Shown here piece after piece: positions 9,370 to 17,317 of a stretch of 64,000 nucleotides of DNA. Position 1 is the first letter of the stretch, and every line of letters begins with the position of its first letter. The position numbers and the translations under genes are program-made. This DNA is from Clostridia bacterium (GTDB taxonomy: Bacteria > Bacillota > Clostridia > Oscillospirales > CAG-272), in contig JAFQEG010000002.1 of the NCBI GenBank assembly GCA_017399145.1, positions 1 through 64,000 on the forward strand, in the 5' to 3' direction. The notes beneath the pieces were generated by a model. That model was not told the DNA's origin. It searched no databases and saw only the letters and a list, made by a program, of their open reading frames with translations.

Positions 9370-10047
9370 TTATACCTTCAAATGCGTTTCGTCGTAGGTA
9401 ACAAGCCAATAATCGCTCATTCTTCCGACTTCGAAAGAATTTCGTTTCTTGCCCGTACCTCCCTGTTCGGGAAATTTATCCGAGTGTTTATAGGACCTTA
9501 TGTAATGCAATTTGTCATAGCTGTCAACAAGTATAAATTCGATGCTTTCTTGCGATAATGCCACTTCTTTGATTGTCATATCGGACAGCAACTCTTTAAA
9601 CCTTGAAAGGCTGTTTGCGTAATCTTCAAATACGATTAACGGAGCATATTTTTCTGCATAATTCGGATGACATTCCAAAACATTATCGTCAAATAAAATG
9701 TGCTCGCCTGCTGACCATATACAGTAAGTCAACCACCTTGTGCCATATTCTCCCTGAACTTTAAGTCCAAAAAAGCCAGGACCGCCCATTCCATAAGTAC
9801 CGCAGTAAGTACATACATCAACAATGTGGCTGTTTTTCAGCACTTCAATTCCAAATGCTTCAATACTCAACGGAGCGCCTAACATAATTACTTCAGAAGA
9901 ATTAGGCTTGTATCTAAATATGGGATATTTACGAATTTTCTTGAAACCTCTTGCTTCCCAAAAATTTATGTCAGCTTTTTTTGCTATCACAAAATTCTCT
10001 TTAACAAGGCCCATATTGAGATTCAAAAATGGATGTTTGAAAAGCAT
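9370..10047 (-). CDS. Unrecognised 225-residue protein
   Basis: I do not recognise this family. The protein is soluble, with no signal peptide or membrane segment. A CTYCGTYGMGGPGFFG segment near residues 77-92 is rich in Cys and Gly and stands out, followed by Trp- and His-rich stretches (WLTYCIW, ECHPNYAEKY). A strong ribosome-binding site (AAGGAGG) supports the ATG at 10047. It is a single gene between the HAD terminator and a 15-bp inverted repeat, in a segment that separates otherwise ordinary operons. It could therefore be an accessory insertion, but no transposase or attachment site is visible. Confidence 0.65.
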   Translation of the reverse strand: MLFKHPFLNLNMGLVKENFVIAKKADINFWEARGFKKIRKYPIFRYKPNSSEVIMLGAPLSIEAFGIEVLKNSHIVDVCTYCGTYGMGGPGFFGLKVQGEYGTRWLTYCIWSAGEHILFDDNVLECHPNYAEKYAPLIVFEDYANSLSRFKELLSDMTIKEVALSQESIEFILVDSYDKLHYIRSYKHSDKFPEQGGTGKKRNSFEVGRMSDYWLVTYDETHLKV

Positions 10048-10117
10048 AATAGAAACCTCCTTAAAATTCTTTTTAATCGTTCAGTTTTATCGCCAGATTC
10101 GCCTTTGTATCACAAAG

Positions 10118-10256
10118 ACACAGGGCAAAACCCATACCCCTAAGGTTGCACAATCGGCAGAGAACTTGCTTTCACTGCCGATTGTGCAAGTCATTTTTTC
10201 ACTAAGAATTAAGAGGGAACGTTGTCCCTTATTTGTTTAAATAATCGACCCTGTGT
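10118..10256. repeat. Nested inverted repeats upstream of the unrecognised gene
   Basis: A perfect 15-bp inverted repeat (TTGCACAATCGGCAG at 10146-10160 and its complement at 10175-10189, loop 14) is followed on the plus strand by GTCATTTTTTC, so it resembles a plus-strand terminator although no plus-strand gene precedes it. An outer pair, ACACAGGG (10118-10125) and CCCTGTGT (10249-10256), encloses it. The purpose is unclear: it could be a terminator left from an insertion or a boundary of a mobile cassette. Confidence 0.6.
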
Positions 10257-10796
10257 TTATTTTTGCCTTTTAACTCTTGCATCCTCAAGCTTGATAACAA
10301 CCTTATAAAGAGGATAGATAAGAGAGGACATAGCAACATTTGCGCACATATGTATAATATCAAAGGGAAGACCTGCTACTATCCAAGCAAGCATACCATT
10401 GAAATCTAGTCCAAACATAATAGCTTGAAATGGTGCATAAAGAGTGCCAAAGACTAACCCATTTAAGCCTGCTAGGACTGTACAAAGAATTACCTTAACC
10501 TTGAGAGAAAATCTCTTAGGAATTAGCATAACAGTAAGCCACAATAATGGGAATATATAAATATATGGCACCCACCATAGCGCATTGATGGTTGTAGCCA
10601 ACGCAAATATTGCGTTAAGTGCAACATATAGTCCTATGGATATTAATGCACGCCACCTATAAGCAAGTGTTACAACACAAATAACAAGTGCAACACCATG
10701 AATGTTTGGTAGCATTTCGAAGGCTAAATCAAAAACAAACATAAGTGTGCCGTACATAGTCATCAGGACAAGGTCAAACAGGGTGAATTTTTTCAT
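10257..10796 (-). CDS. ECF-transporter S component-like membrane protein
   Basis: A 179-residue, very hydrophobic protein with about five or six membrane segments, a charged Lys-rich C-terminus and the layout of substrate-binding S subunits of energy-coupling-factor transporters. The conserved energising module (ecfA1, ecfA2, ecfT) is encoded elsewhere in this window at 26107-28723, as expected for group II ECF systems. The vitamin or metal it binds cannot be inferred. It starts only 4 bases after the cyclophilin gene and has no clear ribosome-binding site, so it is probably translationally coupled to it. Confidence 0.72.
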   Translation of the reverse strand: MKKFTLFDLVLMTMYGTLMFVFDLAFEMLPNIHGVALVICVVTLAYRWRALISIGLYVALNAIFALATTINALWWVPYIYIFPLLWLTVMLIPKRFSLKVKVILCTVLAGLNGLVFGTLYAPFQAIMFGLDFNGMLAWIVAGLPFDIIHMCANVAMSSLIYPLYKVVIKLEDARVKRQK

Positions 10797-10800
10797 GTTT

Positions 10801-11271
10801 TTAGATAAGAGTTACCTTTTTCATTTTCATATCTGTAACAGGTCTGTCACGAAAATCGGTAGGAATTGAGGCAATCTCGTCAACTACCTCCATACCAGAT
10901 ACAACCTTGCCAAAGGCTGCATAGCTACCATCAAGCTGCTTGCAATCCTTATGCATTATAAAGAATTGAGATGAAGCAGAGTTGAAGGCTTGTGCACGCG
11001 CCATTGAAATTACGCCTCTTTTGTGGGAAATCTCATTGTTAAAGCCGTTAATCTTAAATTCGCCTTTAATATTATTACCGGACCCACCCATGCCTGTGCC
11101 AGTTGGGTCGCCACCTTGAATCATAAATCCACTAATTACTCTGTGGAAAATAAGACCGTCATAAAAGCCCTCAGAAACAAGCTTTTTGAAGTTTTCTACT
11201 GTAACAGGAGCTTTATCATCATAAAGCTCAATGTCGATGATTCCGCCGTTTTCCATTTCAATACGTACCAT
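10801..11271 (-). CDS. ppiB: Cyclophilin-type peptidyl-prolyl cis-trans isomerase
   Basis: Cytoplasmic proline isomerase helping protein folding. The family core is present: FHRVISGFMIQGGDPTGTG, a GEF segment, the SMARA and NSASSQFFI motifs, and the LDG-AFGKV region. The Arg of FHRV and the Phe/Gln residues of FMIQGGD are the expected active-site residues. The ATG at 11271 is chosen because GAGGTG lies 6 bases before it; a GTG three codons upstream overlaps that site. It begins a two-gene operon with the ECF S-component. Confidence 0.93.
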   Translation of the reverse strand: MVRIEMENGGIIDIELYDDKAPVTVENFKKLVSEGFYDGLIFHRVISGFMIQGGDPTGTGMGGSGNNIKGEFKINGFNNEISHKRGVISMARAQAFNSASSQFFIMHKDCKQLDGSYAAFGKVVSGMEVVDEIASIPTDFRDRPVTDMKMKKVTLI

Positions 11272-11300
11272 AAATAACACCTCGTTAAATCTTTTTTATT

Positions 11301-11329
11301 ATTTTAACAGAAAAGTAGATAAAAGTCAA
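11301..11329 (-). promoter_or_regulatory. Promoter of the cyclophilin/ECF-S operon
   Basis: On the minus strand TTGACT (11324-11329) is followed after 17 bases by TAAAAT (11301-11306), with a TGt extended -10. It lies 30 bases from the start codon. Confidence 0.82.
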
Positions 11330-11388
11330 TCTCGTTTAATATTTTTATAAAAGAGAAGAATAGAAGTATTAGATTGTAAGAGGTGTGT

Positions 11389-12462
11389 ATGGAAAAATAT
11401 AAGAAAGTAACTTATATACTCGCTAGTATTTTGCTAGGATGCTTAGTTATTTATTTGTTTATGAAATTTGCAATTGGTGTAATTTTGCCCTTTATAATAG
11501 CTTTTTTAGTGGTTGCCCTATCAAGGCCTGCTATAAAAATGCTACAATCAAAAACAAGACTTCCTGTGTCCTTAATAGCTATTATCGTAGTGCTATTTTT
11601 TTGCATTCTGCTTTTATTACTTGCTTCCTTGCTTGTAAGTGTAGTTGCAAAAGAAATAGGCAACATAATAAACGACTTGATTAGTAATTTATCCCAAGAG
11701 AAAAATTTTATAACTATGATATTTGACTTTATTACGGAAATAGAGGGAAAATTGCCTTTTTTAAAAAGCCTTACGGGAAATGATCAAGGAATTATGCAAA
11801 TGGTCCAAGAGGTTGTAACAGATGGAATAAAGGGCTTGAGTGTAAGCTTAACCTCTTTTATAACAGGCATTATCAAAAATATGCCAGAAATAGCCCTTTC
11901 TACAATAGTTTTAACTCTATCGATTTTTTATTTTGCTAAGGATTATGAAAAAATAAGCAGGTTGCTAGAGGGATTAATACCAAAAAAGCTACACAAGGTA
12001 TCGCTAATTTTCAAAAATGATACAATAAACGCAATAAAAAGGTATATTTACGCATACCTACTTTTGCTACTAATCACCTTTGCTATTTTGTTTTCCTCGT
12101 TTTTGATTTTGGGAATAGAAAACTCCTTTGTTTTAGCACTTTTAATTAGTGTTGTTGATATGCTACCTATTCTAGGTGCAAGTGCTATAACTCTGCCATG
12201 GGCAATCATTATGTTGATTTATGGGGATTTAAGGCTAGGAATAGGCTTGTTAATTATATCAATAATTGTATACATTGTAAGACAATATGCGGAGCCTAAG
12301 CTTTTGAGCACTCAAACGAATATTCATCCTCTAATAACACTATTTGCTTTATATGCCGGATTAAAGCTGTTTGGAATAAGTGGACTTTTACTTGCACCGA
12401 TTTTTCTATGCTTGATAAAGCCACTTTATGACTTGTACAAAAATATCAACGAAAAAAGGTAG
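11389..12462 (+). CDS. AI-2E family membrane protein, sporulation protein YtvI-like
   Basis: A polytopic membrane protein of the AI-2E transporter (PerM/YtvI) superfamily, about 357 residues with some eight membrane segments: N-terminal pairs, a loop of roughly residues 95-145, and a C-terminal block containing the family motif around VVDMLPILGA. Clostridial and Bacillus relatives of this size are annotated sporulation integral membrane protein YtvI, whose exact role is not known. The ATG at 11389 has AGAGG five bases upstream; a GTG two codons earlier overlaps the site. The gene is monocistronic and convergent with the response regulator. No sigma-A promoter is obvious, which would fit developmental control. 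Confidence 0.75.
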   Translation: MEKYKKVTYILASILLGCLVIYLFMKFAIGVILPFIIAFLVVALSRPAIKMLQSKTRLPVSLIAIIVVLFFCILLLLLASLLVSVVAKEIGNIINDLISNLSQEKNFITMIFDFITEIEGKLPFLKSLTGNDQGIMQMVQEVVTDGIKGLSVSLTSFITGIIKNMPEIALSTIVLTLSIFYFAKDYEKISRLLEGLIPKKLHKVSLIFKNDTINAIKRYIYAYLLLLLITFAILFSSFLILGIENSFVLALLISVVDMLPILGASAITLPWAIIMLIYGDLRLGIGLLIISIIVYIVRQYAEPKLLSTQTNIHPLITLFALYAGLKLFGISGLLLAPIFLCLIKPLYDLYKNINEKR

Positions 12463-12483
12463 AGTAAAAAGCTCTACCTTTAA
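12455..12483. terminator. Bidirectional terminator between ytvI-like gene and response regulator
   Basis: AAAGGTAGAG and CTCTACCTTT form a perfect 10-bp stem with a 7-base loop, overlapping the ytvI stop codon. Flanking A and T runs make it suitable for both convergent genes. Confidence 0.85.
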
Positions 12484-12485
12484 AA

Positions 12486-13190
12486 TTAGTCATTATTCTG
12501 TGGAAAAACCTCAAATTTGTAGCCAACACCCCAAATTGTACGAAGCTCCCATTTGCTAGAAACACCATTAAGCTTTTCACGAAGACGCTTAATATGTACG
12601 TCAACAGTACGAGAGTCGCCTAGATAATCAAAGCTCCATACCTTGTTAAGTAACTGGTCTCTTGTGAAAACTCGGTTGAAGTTTTTAGCAAGGAAGTGGA
12701 GAAGCATAAATTCCTTGTTAGGAATATCAACACTAACGCCCTTAATCTTTAATTCGTGGTTAGATAAGCTAATTTCAAGATTGTCAAATCTTAAAGTATC
12801 CTTGTCAAGATGAGTTTCCATAACGCTGTATCTGCGAAGCACCGCCTTAACTCTTGCCAAAAGCTCCTTCATATCAAAGGGCTTAACAACGAAGTCGTCA
12901 GCACCAAGCTCAAGACCTAAAACCTTATCGAAAACGCCACCCTTAGCAGTAATCATAATCATAGGCTTGTTAGAAACGGCTCTAATCTCACGACAAACGT
13001 CTGTACCATCCTTTTTAGGAAGCATAAGGTCTAAAAGTATAATATCAGGGTCATAGCTTTTAAACATAGACATACCAGCCACACCATCGTTAGCAACTGC
13101 AACGTCGTACCCCTCGTTTTGAAAATAAACCTTAATCATCTCACAGATGTTTAAATCGTCATCTATTATGAGCATTTTTGTACCAAGCAT
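12486..13190 (-). CDS. OmpR/PhoB-family response regulator
   Basis: A DNA-binding response regulator of 234 residues. The receiver domain shows the acidic pocket (Asp10-Asp12), the phosphoacceptor Asp54 in ILLDLMLP, the conserved Thr81 and Lys103 of VVKPFD. The C-terminal winged helix (about 135-230) has the TRDQLLNKVW and RTVDVHIKRLREKL segments of the PhoB type. GGAGGA precedes the ATG. No kinase is adjacent on its transcript; the histidine kinase at 14645 lies beyond ychF on the other strand and is a plausible partner. Confidence 0.93.
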   Translation of the reverse strand: MLGTKMLIIDDDLNICEMIKVYFQNEGYDVAVANDGVAGMSMFKSYDPDIILLDLMLPKKDGTDVCREIRAVSNKPMIMITAKGGVFDKVLGLELGADDFVVKPFDMKELLARVKAVLRRYSVMETHLDKDTLRFDNLEISLSNHELKIKGVSVDIPNKEFMLLHFLAKNFNRVFTRDQLLNKVWSFDYLGDSRTVDVHIKRLREKLNGVSSKWELRTIWGVGYKFEVFPQNND

Positions 13191-13230
13191 AATAATCCTC
13201 CAATAATTAATTGTTGAATTTTCCGAAAAG

Positions 13231-13259
13231 AGTATATCACAAAAAAATCAAATTGTAAA
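13231..13259 (-). promoter_or_regulatory. Promoter of the response regulator
   Basis: Minus strand: TTTACA (13254-13259), 17-base spacer, TATACT (13231-13236) with TGa extended -10. Confidence 0.82.
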
Positions 13260-13431
13260 CAATTTTTTAACAAAAATCTCGTAAAAGTTAAAAAACAGTT
13301 AATAACTGTTAATTATTTTAAACTATGAATGTGAAAACTGTGTGAAAAAAAGGTAAAATGTGAATAAAAATTAATCAACCTTGAAAATAATTCTAAATTT
13401 TTCAATAATGCGGTATTTTTTCAAAATACTC
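13260..13431. other. AT-rich intergenic region between response regulator and ychF
   Basis: This is the central part of a 300-base gene-free gap. It is very AT-rich and contains only the two divergent promoters at its edges (13231-13259 and 13432-13460). I see no open frame, structured RNA or clear operator. Confidence 0.6.
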
Positions 13432-13460
13432 TTGAAGATTAAATAAAAATAATGTATAAT
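13432..13460 (+). promoter_or_regulatory. Promoter of ychF
   Basis: TTGAAG (13432-13437) and TATAAT (13455-13460) with a 17-base spacer, 30 bases before the start codon. Confidence 0.8.
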
Positions 13461-13490
13461 TATTTAGAAATAAAATTAACGAGGTAAAAA

Positions 13491-14585
13491 ATGAAGCTAG
13501 GTATTGTTGGATTGCCAAACGTAGGCAAAAGTACATTATTTAATGCATTAACAAACGCAGGTGCACAAAGTGCAAACTACCCATTCTGCACAATTGAGCC
13601 AAATGTAGGTGTTGTTGCAGTGCCAGATTCACGTCTTGACGTGCTTGCAAAAATGTATAATCCCGAATTGTACACACCTGCTGTAATCGAATTTGTTGAT
13701 ATTGCAGGACTTGTTAAGGGCGCATCAAAGGGCGAGGGACTTGGAAATAAGTTTCTATCTCACATAAGAGAGGTAGATGCAATTGTACACGTTGTGCGTT
13801 GTTTTGAAAACACAGACATTATTCACGTTGATGGGAGCATCGACCCTGTACGTGACCTTGAAACTATAAATCTTGAGCTTGTTTTTTCTGACATTGAAAT
13901 TCTTGAAAGAAGAATTGATGCAGTTAAAAAGGCAATGAAGGGTGACAAAACTCTAGCTAATAAGCTTGCACTTTACGAAAGAGTAATGAAGGCACTTGAG
14001 GAGGGCAAGAGTGCACGTAGCCTTGACTACGACGAAGAGGAAAGAGAAATGATTTCCGAGGTTGCACTTTTGACGATTAAGCCAATCATTTATGCTGCAA
14101 ATATTAGCGAGGCTGATATTGGTACTGACATAAATGAAAATAAGTTTTATTGTGCAGTTAAGAAGCTAGCAGATGAGGAAAAGAGCGAGGTTATTCCTGT
14201 TTGTGCAGAGATTGAGGCACAAATTGCCGAGCTTGACGACGATGAAAAGGGTATGTTTTTAGAGGACCTAGGAATTGAGGAAAGCGGTCTTGATAGACTT
14301 ATCAAGGCAAGCTATTCCTTGTTAGGACTTATAAGCTATCTAACAGCAGGACCAAAGGAGGTACGTGCTTGGACAATCACTAAGGGCACAAAGGCGCCTG
14401 GTGCTGCAGGAAAGATTCACTCAGACTTTGAAAGAGGCTTTATTCGCGCAGAAATCGTATCCTTTGATGATCTTGTTGCCTGTGGCTCAATGAACTCGGC
14501 AAAGGAAAAGGGACTGGTTCGTTCTGAGGGTAAGGAATACGTTATCCAAGACGGCGATATAGTTTTATTTAGATTTAACGTATAA
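13491..14585 (+). CDS. ychF: Redox-regulated ATPase YchF (Obg-family)
   Basis: Universal P-loop protein of the Obg class that binds ATP rather than GTP and associates with ribosomes. The P-loop GLPNVGKST is at residues 7-15, the switch II segment is DIAGLVKGASKGEGLGN, a coiled-coil hairpin occupies about 130-200 and a TGS domain forms the C-terminus (LTAGPKEVRAWTI and DGDIVLFRFNV). The 364-residue length is standard. It has its own promoter and a weak terminator. Confidence 0.96.
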   Translation: MKLGIVGLPNVGKSTLFNALTNAGAQSANYPFCTIEPNVGVVAVPDSRLDVLAKMYNPELYTPAVIEFVDIAGLVKGASKGEGLGNKFLSHIREVDAIVHVVRCFENTDIIHVDGSIDPVRDLETINLELVFSDIEILERRIDAVKKAMKGDKTLANKLALYERVMKALEEGKSARSLDYDEEEREMISEVALLTIKPIIYAANISEADIGTDINENKFYCAVKKLADEEKSEVIPVCAEIEAQIAELDDDEKGMFLEDLGIEESGLDRLIKASYSLLGLISYLTAGPKEVRAWTITKGTKAPGAAGKIHSDFERGFIRAEIVSFDDLVACGSMNSAKEKGLVRSEGKEYVIQDGDIVLFRFNV

Positions 14586-14592
14586 GACAAAT

Positions 14593-14622
14593 CAACTCCG
14601 AATACAATCGGAGTTGTTCTTA
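14593..14622 (+). terminator. Weak terminator after ychF
   Basis: CAACTCCGA / TCGGAGTTG is a perfect 9-bp stem with a 6-base loop. Only TTCTT follows, so some readthrough into the kinase gene is likely. Confidence 0.65.
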
Positions 14623-14644
14623 AATATAGGAAGGGGGACTTAAA

Positions 14645-16144
14645 ATGCTTAAAACTAAAAGTGTATCAACAAGATATATGCTTATATTTATGGCAATTAT
14701 TTTGGTTACTGTTTTGATTATGGGTATTATAATTACTTCAATTGTAAGTAGCTTTTCGCTTGATACAAAGCTTAAGGAAACCTATAATGCAAATCAGCTT
14801 TTCTATATGTTTTACGATGATGTGGATAATAAAGAGGGAAGCATACGTCAAATACTGACAACGAATCAACAACAGCTTGATAAGACGATGGAGCTAATGG
14901 CGCTTACCTCAGTTAGCTGTGATATGGTTGTTTTTGATGAAAGGGGCACCTTTGTTTATTACGCAGACATAAATGGCGAGGATAAAAATGGCTACCTTGA
15001 TACCTCACTTTTACCACTAGTTATGGCAAAAAAGGAGCTACCGACCATCATAATTGAAGACAAAGATTTTATTGAACAGGGCTTCCTTTCAAAAAGTGAT
15101 GGCTGTGGAGGCTTGTTTACAAGAGAGGCAGTTTACTATCTTTCTAGGCTTGAAAACGACCAAGGCGAATGTATAGGCTATCTTTTGCTATTTGACCCAG
15201 GTGCAAGTGCTGGTGACCTTGTATTTGATATGCTTTTTGCTATCATTACAACTGTTATTTGGATTAGTGTTGTAGCCCTTGTTGCAATTTATGGAATAAG
15301 CCTAAGAGTAATGAGACCACTTCGTGAAATAGGCAAGGCTGCAAGAAGCTTTTCAAAGGGTGATTTTAACGTAAGAGTTACGGTGCGAGGTGAGGACGAG
15401 CTTGCCGAGCTTGCACGCTCATTTAACAAAATGGCTGAGGACCTACAAGCAAAGGATGAGTCTCAAAAGAGCTTTTTAAGTAACGTTTCTCACGACCTAA
15501 AGACACCTATGACTACCATTGCAGGCTTTGTTGATGGTATTTTAGATGGTGCAATTCCAGCTAACAAGCAGGATTATTACTTAAAGATTATAAAAAGTGA
15601 GGTCCAAAGACTTAGTCGTTTAGTAAATTCCTTGCTTGACGTTTCAAGGCTTCAATCAGGCGAACGAAAATTTGATATGAAGCCCTTTAATCTTTGCGAG
15701 CTTACACGAGAAACTATAATAGCACAAGAGGGACAAATCCTTGAAAAGAAGCTTGATGTTGAGGTAAAATACGACGATTTTGATATGTATTGTCTAGGCG
15801 ACCGTGATGCAATCAATCAAGTAATTTATAACCTTTGCCACAATGCTATAAAATTCTCATACGAGGGTGGAAAATATATAATCGAGATAAAATCTGTTGA
15901 TGACAAGCTACAATTCTCAATCTATAACGAGGGAATCGGTATTGCCGACGAGGACAAGACACAAATTTTCGATAGATTTTATAAGGGTGATAAGAGTAGA
16001 GGTCTTGACAAAACAGGCGTAGGTCTTGGCTTGTTTATTACCAAAACTATTTTGGATGCACACAACGAAAAAATTACAGTAGAAAGCGAATACGGAAAAT
16101 ATTGTAAATTCTCATTCACTCTACCAAGAAAGGATAACCTATGA
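14645..16144 (+). CDS. Membrane sensor histidine kinase (HAMP, HisKA, HATPase)
   Basis: A 499-residue transmembrane kinase. One membrane segment lies near residues 12-36, an extracytoplasmic sensor domain follows to about 195, and a second segment lies near 197-222. The HAMP linker is at about 220-272. The HisKA box is FLSNVSHDLKTPM with the phosphorylated His283. The ATPase part shows the N box (LCHNAIKF), the G1 box (NEGIGI) and the VGLGLFIT G2 box. The ribosome-binding site is AAGGGGG. It is the only histidine kinase in the window and may pair with the regulator at 12486. Its stop codon overlaps the next gene by four bases. Confidence 0.93.
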   Translation: MLKTKSVSTRYMLIFMAIILVTVLIMGIIITSIVSSFSLDTKLKETYNANQLFYMFYDDVDNKEGSIRQILTTNQQQLDKTMELMALTSVSCDMVVFDERGTFVYYADINGEDKNGYLDTSLLPLVMAKKELPTIIIEDKDFIEQGFLSKSDGCGGLFTREAVYYLSRLENDQGECIGYLLLFDPGASAGDLVFDMLFAIITTVIWISVVALVAIYGISLRVMRPLREIGKAARSFSKGDFNVRVTVRGEDELAELARSFNKMAEDLQAKDESQKSFLSNVSHDLKTPMTTIAGFVDGILDGAIPANKQDYYLKIIKSEVQRLSRLVNSLLDVSRLQSGERKFDMKPFNLCELTRETIIAQEGQILEKKLDVEVKYDDFDMYCLGDRDAINQVIYNLCHNAIKFSYEGGKYIIEIKSVDDKLQFSIYNEGIGIADEDKTQIFDRFYKGDKSRGLDKTGVGLGLFITKTILDAHNEKITVESEYGKYCKFSFTLPRKDNL

Positions 16145-17262
16145 ATATAGAATATGTAGCAACCTGTCTTTTTGGACTTGAGGGCTTGCTTGGTGAGGAA
16201 ATAGACAACCTAGGCTATAAAAGAATAGAAACAATGGATGGTCGTATTAGCTTTCAAGGGGACGAATATACTGCTTGTGTAGCTAATATAAATCTTCGCT
16301 TTGCTGAAAGAGTGTATATTAAAATTGGCGATATTGAGGCACTTACCTTTGACGAGCTTTTTGAGGGGACAAAATCACTTCCATGGGAAGAATGGATAGG
16401 CAAGGAGGATTCCTTTCCTGTACGTGGACATAGCATAAAAAGTGCTTTGTTTTCCGTACCTGATTGTCAAAAAATTATCAAAAAGGCAGTTGCTACTCGC
16501 TTAGGTAAGATATACAATACAGAATGGCTTAAGGAAACGGGCATAAAGTATCAAATTGACTTTTTCTTATTCAAGAATAGATGCACGTTGATGATAGACA
16601 CCTCGGGTACACCCTTGCACAAAAGAGGTTATCGACCAAAATCAAACGATGCACCTATAAGAGAAACTCTTGCTGCCGCCCTTGCTAAGCTAGCAAGGCC
16701 AAGAGAGGACGTTTTATTTTGGGACCCATTTTGTGGATCGGGTACAGTTGCAATAGAGGCAACAATGCTAATGCTAAATATTGCACCGGGACTAAAAAGA
16801 GGCTTCTGTGGTGAGGAATTTCCAAGACTAAAAAAGGAGCTTTGGGATAAAGCAAGACAAGAGGCGAAAGAAAGAATAAAAAAGGATAGCACCTTTGTGG
16901 CTTACGCATCCGACATTGACCCTGAATGCGTTAAGCTTGCCCAAGAAAACGCAAAAAATGCAGGGGTATATTCAAATATGAGGATATTCCAAAGAGATGC
17001 ACTAACTATTGAAACTGAGGGCAAAAGGGGCACCGTAGTGTGCAATCCACCCTATGGTGAAAGACTATTTTCTATAAAAGAGGCAGAAAAGCTTTATAAG
17101 AAAATGGGTGAGCACTTCAAATCTCTTGACAAATGGCAGATTTACGTTATAACTAGCCATGAGGATTTTGCAAGGCTTTATGGAAGAAAGCCTGACAAGG
17201 TAAGAAAGCTATACAATGGAATGTTACCTTGCTATTATTATCAATTTTTCAAAAATAAATGA
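16141..17262 (+). CDS. THUMP-domain class I RNA methyltransferase, RlmL/YpsC-like
   Basis: Probable 23S rRNA guanine-N2 methyltransferase. An N-terminal ferredoxin-like and THUMP region (about 1-160) precedes a Rossmann methyltransferase domain with the SAM-binding motif DPFCGSGTVAIEA near residue 197 and the catalytic NPPYGERL motif near 300. The length matches Bacillus YpsC. It overlaps the histidine kinase stop codon (ATGA), so the two are translationally coupled, and a strong hairpin follows. Confidence 0.88.
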   Translation: MNIEYVATCLFGLEGLLGEEIDNLGYKRIETMDGRISFQGDEYTACVANINLRFAERVYIKIGDIEALTFDELFEGTKSLPWEEWIGKEDSFPVRGHSIKSALFSVPDCQKIIKKAVATRLGKIYNTEWLKETGIKYQIDFFLFKNRCTLMIDTSGTPLHKRGYRPKSNDAPIRETLAAALAKLARPREDVLFWDPFCGSGTVAIEATMLMLNIAPGLKRGFCGEEFPRLKKELWDKARQEAKERIKKDSTFVAYASDIDPECVKLAQENAKNAGVYSNMRIFQRDALTIETEGKRGTVVCNPPYGERLFSIKEAEKLYKKMGEHFKSLDKWQIYVITSHEDFARLYGRKPDKVRKLYNGMLPCYYYQFFKNK

Positions 17263-17270
17263 TTAAAAAT

Positions 17271-17317
17271 AAATCCTTCGTAAATACTAACAAAAAGTAT
17301 TTATGGAGGATTTTTTT
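17271..17317 (+). terminator. Long terminator-like hairpin that contains the spoVAF ribosome-binding site
   Basis: The arms 17271-17288 and 17296-17313 pair along 18 bp with two G-T pairs and a 7-base loop, followed by TTTT, an excellent terminator for the methyltransferase gene. The right arm also carries GGAGGA (17305-17310), the ribosome-binding site for the GTG start of the next gene. The left arm and loop contain AATACTA (17283-17289), which resembles a sigma-F/G -10. Confidence 0.85.

Noticed and set aside
9824..10240. 138-codon plus-strand frame opposite the unrecognised gene
   Set aside because: It has no ribosome-binding site and runs through the 15-bp inverted repeat; the minus-strand gene has a strong AAGGAGG.
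17303..17317. ATG at 17303 as the spoVAF start
   Set aside because: It lies in the terminator stem with no upstream site; the GTG at 17318 has GGAGG at good spacing.
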